In this document: piece after piece, positions 10,440 through 22,884 of the stretch
Layout of the letters: each line of letters begins with the position of its first letter
Position numbering within the stretch: position 1 is the stretch's first letter
Assembly: GCA_021432635.1 (NCBI GenBank)
Contig: MU270053.1
Location: 465,743-529,742, forward strand
Length of the DNA stretch: 64,000 nt
From: Thozetella sp. PMI_491
Lineage: Eukaryota; Ascomycota; Sordariomycetes; Chaetosphaeriales; Chaetosphaeriaceae
Direction: 5' to 3'
The notes under the pieces: generated by a model
Told to the model about the DNA's origin: nothing
Seen by the model: the letters and a program-made list of their open reading frames with translations, nothing else
The model's database searches: none
Program-made: the position numbers and the translations under genes

Positions 10440-13400
10440 TACCTCTTTAGGCTTGATATATAGCCTGGGAAGTGGACCACCCCACTAGTATAATCGAGTA
10501 TATCACTTATTTTAGGGTGGTTATAGACAGGGTTATTAAACCACTACTTTTACTATTTTAAGACCTTAAAATCACTAAGTTTTACAGCTATTCTAACCCT
10601 TTCGATAGGATTTAACATAATCTTTATATGTATCTTATAATACCCTTATAGGCTTATTAATTTAAGTGATCCAGCTTTTTTTATGATTTTTTTATGATTT
10701 TTTTAAAAAAAAAATCGCTGTAAAAGTAGGGTGTATAGTCTCGATAGGGCTATTAGTAAATAATTAATTTTACCTACTGATCTAATACTTTCTAGCCCTT
10801 TTAAATTAATAAAACTACTACTTTTTACATACGATTTTTTACCCTTAACTAGTGTTTAAATACTTTCCAGTTATAAAATCCAGTCAACTAGATCTATATA
10901 ATCCAGCCAGCCAGCGATTTTTACTCTTTTCAACTATAAAAACAACTATAAAATCAACGTTTTAAGCCCTTAAAATAGCCCCTAGCTAACCAACTCTACT
11001 AATTACTTATAGCTACTAAGCTATACTAGCTTTACTTTTAGCTAACTTAATTTAATAGTTATAAACCCTAAAATACTATAAACCCCTCTTTAAGGATTAA
11101 TCAACTAGCCAGTCTAATATCTATAATAAACTATTATAGTTAGCTAAGGTTAAACAACCCCTTATACCTTTTTATAAGGCTATTAAATAGTAACTACCCT
11201 AGCTTATAAAACCTCTTTATAAGCTAGCTATTAAGCCCTTTAATACTAGTTTAACAAGCTAGCTTTATTTGCTATAGATTAACTACTAACCTATTTTTAA
11301 AGTAGGAATCTAACCCTAAGAGTAACTATAAGCTTAAGTTATTTCTACTACCCTTAAGCTAGCTAGAGATTAACTATAAGCTTAAGCCTCCCCCCCTAGC
11401 CAACCCTCCTATCTTACTAATTAATAATATTTTCTAGGCTTTAAAATAATATAGACCTAGTAAATACCTTATATTAATAGTATAAATCTATAGTTAAAAG
11501 GTATATTATAACCCTAAAGCTATAGTAAAGCTTAGTATATTTAAAAAGCTTAAGGGGCTAGATTTCCTCTCTATAATCTACGTTAACTATATAGCTAGCT
11601 TAATAGATATCTTCCTTTACTTCTTTTTATATCAGCTAGTAGCTTAATAGGCTAGCTGGACTACTTAACGCGTTTTCTACTGTTATTTTAGTTTAAGGCG
11701 CCTAATAGACCTTAGTTTTAACCCTTTTATACTAGTAATAAGCTTTTCTACTATAACTGATAAGTTTTATATCTTTTTTACTTTACTAATATATTTTAGT
11801 ATTTATTAAGCTATATAGTTTAATTCTTATTAAAATATAGACTTTTTTTATAGCTTAGTATATAAAGCTTAATACTAGATAACTAAGGATTGTTTTTTCT
11901 TTTTATATTATTAGCTGACTATATTTAACCTACTTTTACTAACCCCTAGCCTATTTTTAATACTTTAGTACTGACTAGACTATCTTAGCTACTACTTATA
12001 ATTAGTCTACTACTAGCTTTTTACAGCTGGTTTTTAAGTAGTAATTAATAAAGCTATAGTTAGATATATTAGCTATATAAGTAAAAAGTATTTTATAAAA
12101 AAAAAGCTAATTAAATAAGGGCTTAAGATCTAAGTATTAGTTAAAGCTAGTTATATACTAGTATAATACTTTTAGATTAGTTAAGAAGTATTTTATCTAT
12201 TAATCTAGCTAGTAAAACAGCTTATTAATAAGGATTTATAACTGTATAATAAGGATCTTAGTAAGACTTAGTTATTTATAATTTATTTAATAAGCTAATT
12301 GTTAGCTATTAATATACCTTATTATCTCTTTATAAATAATTACTTTAACTTTATATAGCTCTTTTAACTTCTTTAGTATATAGGCTAGATTATTATAAGG
12401 ACTAAAAGTAGAAAATCTTAGCTAAAAGTAAAGGGGATTAATTTAGTAATTATAGCCCTTAAAAAAAAGGGTAAAAAGCTTATTTAGAGGATCCTTCTCT
12501 GCTAGTTAATTAGTAATAAAAAGGTAAGCTATCTAGCTAGTTATTAAGCTATTACCTTTAGACTATACTAGTATTGTTTTATAGCTAATTTAATATAGTA
12601 GGTTATATAGATCCTATAAAAAGACAATATAATAATACTAATACTAATAACTAGCTTTAATAGTATTAATACCTAGGTATATTAAATCTAAAAGTACCCT
12701 AGAAAAGTAACTTATAAGCCAGCTAGAGATTATATATAGCTAGCTATATTTACTAGCTAGCCTATAGTAGTTTTACCTATACCTTAGATTATAGATTAGT
12801 ATAACTACTATATAAATAAGGTAGATTAGGTAGATTAACTATATACTAATTATAGTCTTTATCACTATATCTACTGTAGAGTATACTAAGTAATAATATA
12901 CGATTACTTCCTTAGTATTATATAGCCCCTAGTCTAGCTATATAGACTAGTTTACTAATAAATTATACTAGTAGATATTATTCTTATTAACTCCTTCATC
13001 CTCTAAAAAGAATCTCAACCTCTTTATATACAACTAAGTAAAAACTACGTCACTAGCTATAGCTAGAGCTAGTTCCAGCACCAGATTTATACCAAGCTCA
13101 TAAAAAAATATAGCGTTTCTAGTCAATACCCACATAAGAAATCGCCACCCAGACAAAGCTAGCCCTTAACCAGCCAGGGATCCCATATACTAGTAAATAC
13201 TTAACCCACCTAATCTCCTACCAACCTACGACCACACAACCATCAACTAGCCCATCAAGACTAGCCATATATTAAACGCTATGCTAGCTGCTCGCCTGCT
13301 ATACAGATCCACTAGCTAGATCCAGACCAGCTAGATAGGTATAAGCTAGCCCCTCACAAAAAGACGCGTTAGAGCTATACTAGCTGTGATACACTACTAT

Positions 13401-13680
13401 ACCCCAAAGGCCCCTATTTTATACGCTGGCACCAGCTAGCCAGCCAGCCTTATACTATATAATACAGCTGCCAGCAGCCATTCGTTTTGCCTTTAGTAGT
13501 GTTTTTAAGTAAATTAATCACTTGCTTTCCAGCTGACTAACCAAGCCCCCTTGGCCAGGGATGCTCGCTTACCCGTTTTTAGTATGAGAAATTGCAGGTC
13601 ACTCGAGGTACCTCAACATGCCAAGCCAAGCTCTGATTGGTGACCCACTTCCCGGGCCATATGTCGGGCCCAAGGAGCTA
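10440..13680. mobile_element. RIP-mutated TIR DNA transposon, copy 2 (right arm, inverted)
   Basis: Element 10442-13678, again 3,237 bp, flanked by TA (10440-10441 and 13679-13680). Its terminal repeats are at 10443-10475 and 13645-13677. The inner one reads CTCTTTAGGCTTGATATATA where the outer ones read CTCCTTGGGCCCGACATATG: nearly all differences are C-to-T or G-to-A. Reverse-complemented, the whole arm follows copy 1 without visible length change. No open frame remains. The equal length and transition-only differences in the parts I compared point to one ancestral element duplicated and then mutated independently in each copy. Confidence 0.82.
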
Positions 13681-16242
13681 AGGAACCCCCTTGTAAGTGC
13701 GACGGCTGGGCCAAGGTTCGTCGCAGTGGTTCAGCGGTCCACTCGGGGCCACCCCCCAAGCACCCGCCGTCGAACGGAGCGACGGCACCCACGACTGTTT
13801 CGACGGGGATCCACCAGGCCCCAGAAGCTTGGATATCCTCAAGCCATTTGCGCTCCGGCCAACCTTCTCCCTGCTACGGCAACCTGCTGCCCTGCCCATG
13901 CGCATCCCTGTCGGAACCCCGTGTCCTCTCGTATTCCCCAGCGGCGACGTCGTCACGACCTTTTATCGGATGGATCGCACCCCTATGGGCCGGCCATCGC
14001 GTGTGCATGTCCTTTTGTCTTCCTCCCTCCGGAGCGGCCGCGGACCCGGGCTTTGAGACTGACCTACTAGGGATCGTGGATCTGCGGCGGCCGTGCGGCA
14101 ATTTTTCGCCCTATCGTCCTCGGAGCTCGTGTAAGCTGTGTCCCAGCCCGCCGGCTTACGCAGTCCTTTCCAGCCATTCGCTTTCTCTGACCAGCCTTGC
14201 GTCTCGTATTCACCACGCAGCACCAGCAAGGGCCAGCTTCTGACACACCGGACGCGACTGCTGTAGACAAGCCTCTAGTATCTGTGTATTTTCTGGGGCA
14301 TCCCCCCCCCCCTTCTCCGGCCTTATTTGCTTTCTTCTAAGAACTTGCTTGGCCGCACCGTCTTGGTGGTGCAAGTGGAGATCTCGGAAGGAGCATCGCA
14401 TCCCATGGCCCGTGTTGAGACGACAGGCTGTCATTACGAACATGGCTCGGGAACCTGTTACTCGTTTTCCCACGTGCCGCTGTGTTCTTCGTCATTCTCT
14501 TATCATACCCAAGCACAATGGTGGCCGCAATTGCTAGACCCCGCGCCTGTGCGATGTGCTCTGCTTCTTGGTTGCGAGACGGGACTTTTCGGCTGTTCTT
14601 TCCAAGATTGAGTAGTCTATCTCCCGGTTCCAAGCCGACAAAAGCCTTGATTTTTCTTCACAACCGGACTCTACCCTGGGTCCCCCAGCCAATGTCAATA
14701 AGAGCTGGCTGCCAGCCGCCCACATCGAGATTCTGAAGCATGAATCCCGGGGCTTAGGGCTCAATTCCACACTTGGTTCCGGGGTGTGGTCCGGACCGCT
14801 TCCCAGTATTTTCTCGTGCGGGTTTCGCTAGCCCAGGAGTCGTCAACGTCACCACTCGTAACCAAACCCCCCATCGATACGACACTAGCATCGACCCTCG
14901 TGTTAATGGCCGCTGGCTGCGCGATTAGACCGTGCCGCAAGGAGGTCAAGGTCCGTGAGGGTTCTCAGCGTCCGGCGCAACCCCGCCCACGGCAGTATCA
15001 ATGTACTTTAGTGCTCCGCGCCTGCAGTCTATAGTGTGCTGCAGCTAACGGCGACGTTATCAGTCGGGGTTGGCTATGGTGGTCGACGTGTACAGTAAGC
15101 TTGCAGAGCTTCGTTGTGATGGTGTGCAGGGGCGGCAAATCAATTGACGCCTGCTATTTTTGGCCCTAAGTCGAGAGTTGCCAGCGCAGCACACACTAGC
15201 CATCTACTCATCTAATCTCATCCCTACATCGACCTCCGATCCGGCGGGCTCGACGCCTGAAATGTCCCATTGCGCCGGATGCGGGCCGGGTGTCCTTCGT
15301 TCGCCGGTGTTCTCCCGCCAGCAGCAGAGCTCCCGTATAGAGATCGCGGGGGACCCCCGAGAGTGGCTAGCAGCTGCCACAAGCTGTTACCAGTCTGTGG
15401 CACGCCGCTGGAACGAGGAGATTTTCAAGACTGGAGGAGCATGTATACCGACCGGCCGCCTAGAAGTCGTTGGGAGCGTCACGGCCCATTTCTTCTGTCT
15501 CCCATGTCTCACGCCCCTTTTCTCAAGCCGGTTCCCTGTGCTGAGAGCGGCAGACCTGTAATCCGTAGCGGCCAAAGGCGAAGAGGGCGAATTGAGCAAC
15601 ATTTGGTCTCGGACAAAGTTGGGATCCCTGGCGCCTGCTCAGCCAAAGAACCGCGAAGGTTGCCGTCTCCTCTTTGCCCTTCGCCGGCGCAAAGCCAATA
15701 ATTCGATAAGCATCGGCTTCCCATTGGCCATCTTGCGACCAAACTGCGTGCAGCAAAGCTCAGCCCTGCTATCACTAGCACCCCGGTCTGACAGACCCCC
15801 CAGTCCGAGCGGCTCAAGACTAAAGCGGGCGGATCTCAGCGCTAAGGGCCGAACGCGCCACAGCTGGAGGGGAATCTGGCAGCCACAGGTGGCGTGGACT
15901 CTAGTACAGAGTAGTAAATTCGCGTTCCTGACGACACATGAAGACACGCAGCTCCAAAGTGGATCGATTTTATCGAAGATGCCGGCCGTCTTCATGTGAT
16001 GGTGCAGGGGTCAACTTTCGGCCGCTGCGTTAGCAACCTCATTTTCCTTCCCCCTTATGCCCTGCCCGACCAGCCCGCTTCTCCGACATGCGCCTACCGC
16101 TGCTGCACTCCAGAGCAAGCAACCGTTGAGGGCCGCCCTGGTCCCCGAATCGATAGCGGCAACGGCCGCTGCGGCGCTCCCTAGCACCTGAACCCCTTCC
16201 GATGTTGCGCCAGCTCCAGAGCTGCCACCATTGAGACTCAAC
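13681..16242. other. Gene-empty 2.6 kb between transposon pair and SEC59
   Basis: GC-normal sequence with many short open frames on both strands (the longest about 140 codons). None shows recognisable domains, conserved blocks or convincing intron structure. A short C run lies near 14303-14312. The last few hundred bases are presumably the SEC59 promoter. I see no RNA gene. Confidence 0.5.
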
Positions 16243-18927
16243 ATGGGCGAACCCGACCATCTCAACCCACCGACACCTCCCGCGCTCGAACTAGACGCCG
16301 CGTCCCCCGAGGAACTGAGGATCCTCAGCCGGTCCCCTCACCCCTATCACCGCCAGCAGTTCGAACTCCTCGAGCCCTCGGATCGCCTGGTTTACAAACC
16401 AACTACTACCAGCATACTCGCGCCCGCCGGCGCACGGGAACGGCGCCCCAGGACCTTCTCCAAGGACTCCTCCCCGCACAGCGATAGCGGCACCGAGGCA
16501 GATGACGAGCACTTCTTGAAGGGGCTGCCTGCCCCGAGAGCAAAGCCTCGCAAAGGACTGCGGGGCAAGAACGAGGTGTTCTCGGGCTCCTCCACACCCC
16601 TGCCCTCGCCGGCTGGCTTCGAGGAAGAAGGCCGCCAGACACCTCTCGTCTTGAAGCGCGAGGCTTTCGAGAGGGACAAGCGCGTCGTCGCTGAGAAGAC
16701 AAGGAGGCAGAAGGAGGTCATTCGACGGTTCACCGAGCTCGTGCTCCTCGCATGTCAGGGTGGGCTCGTGCTGTCCAACACAGAGGCCCAGGCCCTAGCC
16801 CGGCGGTATGCAAGGGAGCTTATTGCAACGTGGTCCACCGTCCCCTTGCTTGCCGCTCTCTATCCCTTGCGGGTAGTAGCATGGGAATATTGGCGGGGCA
16901 AGCCGTCGAGAGTAATTCCCCTCTCCATCCCAGCGTCCTTCGATCCGGCGCCAATACTGTACCCCCCAGTCACGCCCGTTCTTGTGGCCTTCCTCGTGGC
17001 AGCCAATGTCCCGGCCGCCATTCTTCCCAACTTGGTCCTCAGCATCTGCAGTATCCCCGGCCCGCTGGTTCCCTCCGCGGTGTCTGGTGAATCTCATAAT
17101 GCGCTCCACTGGTTGCTCACTTTTGTACCGCTGGCCGTCTACACGACAGGGCCATCACATACCGAGGTCCAGCTCCCATCAGAGTGTCTTGCACTCCTCT
17201 ATCCCTTGCATCAAACGCTGTGCGGGGTCCTCTATTACCTTACCACCACCAGTCTTCTCAATGCAGAGCTCCAGCTGCTCTCCATCTCCCTCATCAACGT
17301 TCTCCTCCTTGCAAGCTCCCCCCAGGTCCTCATCCTGAAGGCTCTCCTGTGGGGAGGCGGCATCAGTCTCATCATATTCTCAGGCCCGGTGATCAGGCGA
17401 GGCATCACCCTCGCCAGAGTACCCAAATGGCGCTTTAAGCGAGCTCCCCCCTCTTCAAAACAATCCGCCCTGAAGCTACTCCAGAATGCCTTGGCTTTTC
17501 GACAGCACAAGTCGAGCTTTCTTGTCCCCGACTCTGACGACGACGGGACGGACCCAAACTCGTCCGATATGGATTACGACTCGCAAGTATCCGGGTCACC
17601 AGCACCCCTTCACTCCAAACGCAGAGGCAGCATTGGCGCTGCGGAAACTATCCCGACCCTGCCCAGTAGCAGACCTGGGGTGTTAGGAGGCCTACAGGGC
17701 CTCTCGAGAAAATTCGGCCGCAGGCACACCTTGCCCTCAATGGCTCGCAACGACTCCGAGAGGACGCACACTCCTTCTGGGCGCCGGAAGCGCTCGGCAT
17801 CATCCACCGTACGGCCCTTCTTTTCCTTGACGTATCAGCAAGCCCAAGTCCGAAGGTGGCTATACACCGGCTACCTGTATGTCTGCATCCTGACGATCAT
17901 TCTGGTCGCCATACGCTGGTACGTCGAGAAGGCTGTGCTTTCAGGCAATGAGCCCATCGGGTGGGCATTGGGCTATCTCTTTGGAGATCTACCTTGGTTC
18001 CGATTCCAGGTCGTCAAGGCGAACCTAGAGCGCTGGATTTGCCTTCCGTCTCTGGAGGGCAACGAGCATGCCGAGTCGTGCTACATGGGATGGGTTCAGC
18101 ACGTCCGACATGCTTCCTTTGGCGAAGCTAATACGCGGTTGCTTCTAAGCGCATATTTCTTCGCCGTGATCATCGTGGGGCTGGCGGTGGTGTTCCAGCT
18201 GTCTCCCATCTATGAAGTCGACACCCGGCGGAAAGTGTTCCACTTCATGATGGTGGCCATGTTCCTGCCATCAGTATTTATCGACCCTGCTTTCGTCGCG
18301 CTGGCCTTGTCGCTCATGCTCGCCATCTTCCTGCTTCTCGATCTGCTGCGCGCTAGCCAGCTGCCACCTCTGTCCAAACCGATCGCCGCCTTCTTGACCC
18401 CATACGTCGACGGTCGCGACCTTAGGGGCCCAGTCGTCATTTCTCATATCTTCCTTCTCATCGGTTGCGCGATCCCCCTCTGGCTCAGCCTCGCCGCGGT
18501 ACCACGCATAGGGGCGGGTTACCTGACCGGTTGGGAGACCCCAACTCGCGATGTCAGTATGGTGTCGGGAATAGTGTGTGTGGGGCTAGGTGATGCTGCT
18601 GCGTCCCTGATCGGCCGCCGCTGGGGCCACCGGAAGTGGCTCTGGGGCGGCGGCAAGAGCTTGGAGGGAAGCGTGGCCTTTGGAACCGCCGCCTTCGTTG
18701 GCCTATTCGCAGCTAGCGTCTGGTTGAAGTTTGGCGGCTGGCCGGCCACGTCCGCTGCAACAGACCAGGCCAGTATCTGGTCGTTCTGGTACTGGACCAC
18801 CACGGCGAAGAAGACAGGAATTTGTGCATCCATGGCATCGCTGACAGAGGCGGTCCTGACGGGCGGAAATGACAATGTCGTTGTCCCGGTGGTGCTCTGG
18901 ACTTGTGTCAAGGGCTTGGCCATCTAA
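16243..18927 (+). CDS. SEC59: Dolichol kinase
   Basis: One intron-free frame of 894 residues. The ATG at 16243 (context CAACATGGGC) is the first in frame. Dolichol kinase phosphorylates dolichol with CTP at the ER membrane, supplying dolichyl phosphate for N-glycosylation, O-mannosylation and GPI synthesis. A disordered Ser/Pro-rich cytosolic N terminus (about 1-150) precedes many hydrophobic segments. The C-terminal third carries the family's CTP-binding region: GDAAASLIGRRWG followed by KWLWGGGKSLEGS and then AFG (about residues 780-815). A Ser-rich insert sits near residues 430-520. Yeast Sec59 is about 520 residues; the extra length here is the N-terminal tail and this insert, common in filamentous fungi. 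Confidence 0.92.
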   Translation: MGEPDHLNPPTPPALELDAASPEELRILSRSPHPYHRQQFELLEPSDRLVYKPTTTSILAPAGARERRPRTFSKDSSPHSDSGTEADDEHFLKGLPAPRAKPRKGLRGKNEVFSGSSTPLPSPAGFEEEGRQTPLVLKREAFERDKRVVAEKTRRQKEVIRRFTELVLLACQGGLVLSNTEAQALARRYARELIATWSTVPLLAALYPLRVVAWEYWRGKPSRVIPLSIPASFDPAPILYPPVTPVLVAFLVAANVPAAILPNLVLSICSIPGPLVPSAVSGESHNALHWLLTFVPLAVYTTGPSHTEVQLPSECLALLYPLHQTLCGVLYYLTTTSLLNAELQLLSISLINVLLLASSPQVLILKALLWGGGISLIIFSGPVIRRGITLARVPKWRFKRAPPSSKQSALKLLQNALAFRQHKSSFLVPDSDDDGTDPNSSDMDYDSQVSGSPAPLHSKRRGSIGAAETIPTLPSSRPGVLGGLQGLSRKFGRRHTLPSMARNDSERTHTPSGRRKRSASSTVRPFFSLTYQQAQVRRWLYTGYLYVCILTIILVAIRWYVEKAVLSGNEPIGWALGYLFGDLPWFRFQVVKANLERWICLPSLEGNEHAESCYMGWVQHVRHASFGEANTRLLLSAYFFAVIIVGLAVVFQLSPIYEVDTRRKVFHFMMVAMFLPSVFIDPAFVALALSLMLAIFLLLDLLRASQLPPLSKPIAAFLTPYVDGRDLRGPVVISHIFLLIGCAIPLWLSLAAVPRIGAGYLTGWETPTRDVSMVSGIVCVGLGDAAASLIGRRWGHRKWLWGGGKSLEGSVAFGTAAFVGLFAASVWLKFGGWPATSAATDQASIWSFWYWTTTAKKTGICASMASLTEAVLTGGNDNVVVPVVLWTCVKGLAI

Positions 18928-19528
18928 ACCATGGTCTGATGCTATCTTTTCACTTCGAGATCCGCTTAGGGTTGGGGCTGGGGCTGGGCTGGGGCTGAGG
19001 GAAAACAAAAATTGGGAGGTCGCTTCTCTTCAATGAACACGAGGGACGCAGACTGTCTGCCGGTATATATGACTGCATTGGGCGGAGTTTGCGCGGGTCT
19101 TTCTAGAGCTTGATAGACAGCACTACCACATGCAATGAAAAACCCCCTCAAGCAACGCCAGATTGCTGATCCCATGCCTATTTCCCGACGAATGTTGTCT
19201 TGGTTGTTCTACCACATGGGTTTTACTCACATATTCCACCCTGATATTAATCCACCGGCATTGCGTATCTGAACAGGTGTTGGGTGGATTAAATAAATTC
19301 GGAGAAAAGGATGGCAATATCTAAAAACTAAGACTCCAGACAGGTCTAGTAATATTCTAGACGATATATGATGACTAAAAAACACCAATGTATCTCAACG
19401 AGGCTATCCTGCTCCCAGCCCAAGCCATCTAAAAATGCGACAGCCCACTGCCGAGCCCTACCTAAGCCTACGCAGCCCAAACTGCGAAAACTGCGATGAA
19501 ATTCTGAGCCATATCTCGCTCTCGCTCT
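18928..19528. other. Intergenic, between convergent genes
   Basis: 3' flanks of SEC59 and the oxidoreductase gene. A GGGGCT-type short repeat lies just after SEC59 (about 18970-18998). Nothing else was seen. Confidence 0.5.
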
Positions 19529-20919
19529 CTACGCCCAAGACCTCGCCGTAATCGTCCTTGTTCCGGCCACGAAAGCAGGTGCATAATCTAAGGAAATGTC
19601 AGCTATTTGTCAATATTGTAGGGATGTCGCAGGAGGTCTGCGTCACGTCTTAAAAGCAGAACTCATGCCAAAAGCAATCCCCGGCATACAATCCCCGGCA
19701 TACAAGCTTGTCCCCAAGACGTCTCAGAAATGTAGTGGAGAGCACAGGAAGTACTTACCGGTACCAAGATAGCGAGACTTCATGTACGCAATTAGGAAGC
19801 CCCAAGGACGCCAGTTGCCCATCTGACCCGTGCCCTTGCTCTTGCCTAGACTCAGGCCGAACATGATCTTAGGGTCGACTTGGTACTCGGGGATGGCTTC
19901 GCCTGTCAAGTAGGCGCCCAGGATCTTGACCAGGTGTATGGCCTGCTTGTCGGCTACTACGCCCTGCGGCGCTTCGAGATTGCCTGCATCGCCGACCACA
20001 AAGATGTTGTCGTAGCCGAGCGCTCGAAGTTCCTTCGTCTGATTCACATAGCCGTTGGCATCGAGCATGCTATCCGGAAGATATTGAGTGTTCGGGGAGA
20101 CACCGAACGTAGGGAGGTAGAGGTCAGCCTCGAGCGTCTCCTTCTTGCCGCCGTTCTTCGTGAGTTCGAGCGTGACGGGCCCATCCGGCGCGGTGGGAGA
20201 GACGGCAGTGACCCGGGCGTTCGTTACAAGCTTGACATTGAGTTTCTGGAGGTCCTTGCGAGCTACCTCCCGGACGTCGGTCTTGTACTTCTCGAGCAGA
20301 GGCAGGTCCTTGTCCATGATGAGGGTGATCTGCTTCTTGCTGCCGTGCTCCGTCCCCAGCTCTCCAGCGAGCTCTACGCCCGTGAAGCCCGCGCCGGCAA
20401 CTACGATAGATTTGGCGCTTGCGACTCGCTTACGGTATTCGTGTAGCCGGGCTTTGGTCTCCTCCATGCTGGACAGCATCTTGAACGGCATACCCTCCTT
20501 GAATGTAGACCCCGTGGCAATGATCACAGCATCGTACTTGATGGTTCGGTGTTCGCCCTCATTTGTCGCCACCTCGACCGAGTTGTTGTTGGGATCGAGC
20601 TTCTTGGCCTTGCCCAGCACAAGTTCGTACTGCTCGGAACGGTACTTGGCGAAGGTCGGCGCGATCGGTAGGAATATTTTGTCGTCTGGCAGCATATCGG
20701 GCAAGATTGCACGCACGGTGGCAAGATGCCAATAGCTAGCACTCGTGTCAATGTCTCCTCACTGAATGTCAAGAATACATGGGTCACCCACAAATGGGTG
20801 CTGGGTGACACGACGATGACCTTGAGATCCTTCACCTTCTGCGAGGTGCGGGAAAGGAGGTAGTGGGCGACTGGTAAGCCGGAAAAATTGGCGCCGAGGA
20901 CAACAATGGTCTTCGCCAT
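19529..20919 (-). CDS. AIF/FSP1-like FAD-dependent NAD(P)H oxidoreductase
   Basis: Exons 20919-20792, 20735-19759 and 19587-19529 join in phase to give 387 residues. The N terminus is a Rossmann strand with an FAD loop (VVLGANFSGLPVAHYL). After intron 1 comes the family block FYWHLATVRAILPDM. A second Rossmann loop for NAD(P)H reads VVAGAGFTGVELAGEL (about residue 150), and the FAD ribityl-binding strand reads NIFVVGDAGN (about 285). This order is that of class-II pyridine nucleotide-disulfide oxidoreductases of the AIFM2/FSP1 and yeast Aif1/Ndi group. Members pass electrons from NAD(P)H to quinones. There is no mitochondrial presequence, so a soluble or membrane-peripheral place is likely. 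The GTGGGT donor was chosen for intron 1 because it restores the conserved FYW. Confidence 0.85.
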
Positions 20920-22083
20920 TGCGAGTAACTGAGGCTTGGTGGATTAGTTGGCACTGCTTGCTGGCACCTTTAAGACGTGGATAAGGTGTTGAGAGTTGAT
21001 GGAGGCGGTCGGCGGGGGGGAACTGGTTGCAGGACAAGAGTCTCGGCAGCCTTGTTCGAATCCAAGCGGTGAATTGTATCTATTAGATTCACGTATATAT
21101 GCTTGCCCTAGCTGGAGCACTTGGGTGCATTGAGGATATATACATGTAACGCCTATGGCTCCGACTAGACGGTAGTCTTTGAAAGCATGCCATATTCCCT
21201 GCTCATGACAAAGCAAGCAAACATTCCTAATCCTAAAAGCCACGATGGTTATTACTCTAGCAGATTCACGGAGGCAGAAACGCTCCGTGGAGGAGCCGAC
21301 TGTAGCTCTGGATGTCTCCGAGAAGGGGGTTGAACGTCCGTCCGCCGGCCGTAGCGGCGCCTCTTGGTGGTATCCAAGGAGGCTGAAAGTGGACTTAATA
21401 ATAGTTAATAATCATAGGCGCGCGGGATGTGGACTCTGCTACTACACAGAGCCTAAAAACTTGCCTTATTGGGACAGGAGCTCGGCGACGCGCGGGCGCG
21501 AAGACCACAGACGGGTAGCCTCGGGCGGCTAGGCAGGGCGAGCCGAGCATAGGTTGAGAATGGGAAAGTCGAGACGAGAGTGGATCCAACAACGACCCAG
21601 AAGCCAATCGGAGACGAGGGTCTGCGACTTATACGCGCGGAACCGCATTAGCCGTGCGAAGAGCAACATAAAGCAGGCCATCCGATCCTCAGCAGTGATT
21701 AAGCCTGGACCCTGGTATGCCCGTGCAGTTCCTGGCCATGTATCAACTTTGTTTTGTGGATAGTCACGGAGCGTCCATGGCGGTGTCACGCATCAACTAC
21801 CAGCCCATCTACGGCCTCGCACAGAGGAATTTGGCCACCAGATACCTTCACTTTTATAGAGGAACTAGTGATGTGTCGTTATATACAGCTTGCAGCACGG
21901 TCGACACCGGTGCTGCGATATTTGTTCTAATAAGGTCGGTATTGAGGCGTACATATCCTCGCACGAGCCGGGCGGTCTAGAGGAGACGCCCAAGAAGCCC
22001 GGATGGAATGATCCCAAGGTATCATTCTCTCCATACTGTCTCTCTTCCTAACACACAGCCAAAAAAATCGCCAAGAGGTGCGA
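20920..22083. other. Intergenic, 1.2 kb
   Basis: Upstream of the oxidoreductase gene and downstream of the PEBP-like gene. Short frames on both strands carry no recognised motif. Possible promoter; no RNA gene found. Confidence 0.5.
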
Positions 22084-22884
22084 TTACAGGGTCATGAACA
22101 GCCCGGCAGCGGCGACAAGGCCGAAAACCAAACCGGATGAGGCGCTCACAAGGTTGGCACCCGCACGTACGCCGGCGCCCGCGACACCGGCCGCACCGTC
22201 CTGGGCCGGACCCGGGTTCGTGACGTTGAACGAGTTGCCAGCAACCACCTTGTCCTGGAGGGAGGCGCTGGAGAGTACCTTCTCGGTGTCGAAGCCTTGT
22301 CGGTTCATCGCAGCCTGGATAAGCGCCGCCATCTGTGGCTGGCCCGCGTTGCTGGTGTCGATGAGCACCTGGGTGTAGCGGTGGCTCAGGGGGGTCCGCG
22401 CCGGGGGGCTAGGGCCGAAGTACTCGGCGGCGGGGGCAGTGTTCTGGGTGTTCTGGAGGAGGAACACCTCTTGCTTGCCGTTGGTGGTGTTAAGGTTCAT
22501 CGCAGTCGTTGCCGGCGTCAAGCCTGTCTGCATCCAGTGGAGCAGCGTGCTCGTCTGGGCGCTATTGGTCGGGATGTCAATGTCAACCATGAGCACGGCG
22601 TATGAAGTTCCCGTGAGCTTCTGCGTGGTCCCAACCTGCGGCTGGCTGGCAGTTGCTGCATCTCCGTGTCAGACATATCTGCTATCCTGGTACGAGAGCC
22701 CGGCCTTCGACGGGGAGGAACAAGGACACATACTTCCCTTAGCCACAACCGCCCCATTGCCGGCCGAGATGCCGCTGAAGACGACCACCAAGTCAGAGGT
22801 GCTCTGCGGGGCGAAACCGTTGGGGGTCTTGCCCAGCGCGAGAGTGGCTGCCGCCACCAGGACGGCTAGAGACTGCGACAACAT
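22084..22884 (-). CDS. PEBP-like GPI-anchored protein
   Basis: Exons 22884-22734 and 22655-22084 give 240 residues. The protein starts with a signal peptide (LAVLVAAATLALG). The body carries SYAVLMVDIDIP, LLHWMQTGL and, further on, the segment HRYTQVLIDT. These match the strand order of the phosphatidylethanolamine-binding protein fold, in which a D-x-D-x-P motif and a following HW line the anion-binding pocket. The end (SGLVFGLVAAAGLFMTL) is hydrophobic after a small-residue region, as in GPI attachment. So it is a secreted, membrane-anchored PEBP-type protein; its ligand is not known. The acceptor TGCAG at 22656 was chosen because its branch site is well spaced; an alternative six bases upstream is also in frame. 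Confidence 0.78.

Noticed and set aside
10097-10450. 117-codon open frame in the spacer between the transposon arms
   Set aside because: Low-complexity His/Pro/Arg-rich translation, competing frames on both strands, and the end runs into the terminal repeat; no homology recognised.
6841-13680. Reading the AT-rich block as a centromere or mitochondrial insert
   Set aside because: The inverted arms, terminal repeats, TA flanks and transition-only differences are explained by RIP-mutated transposons.
21040-21070. B-box-like GTTCGAATCC
   Set aside because: No A box or tRNA fold in the bases upstream.
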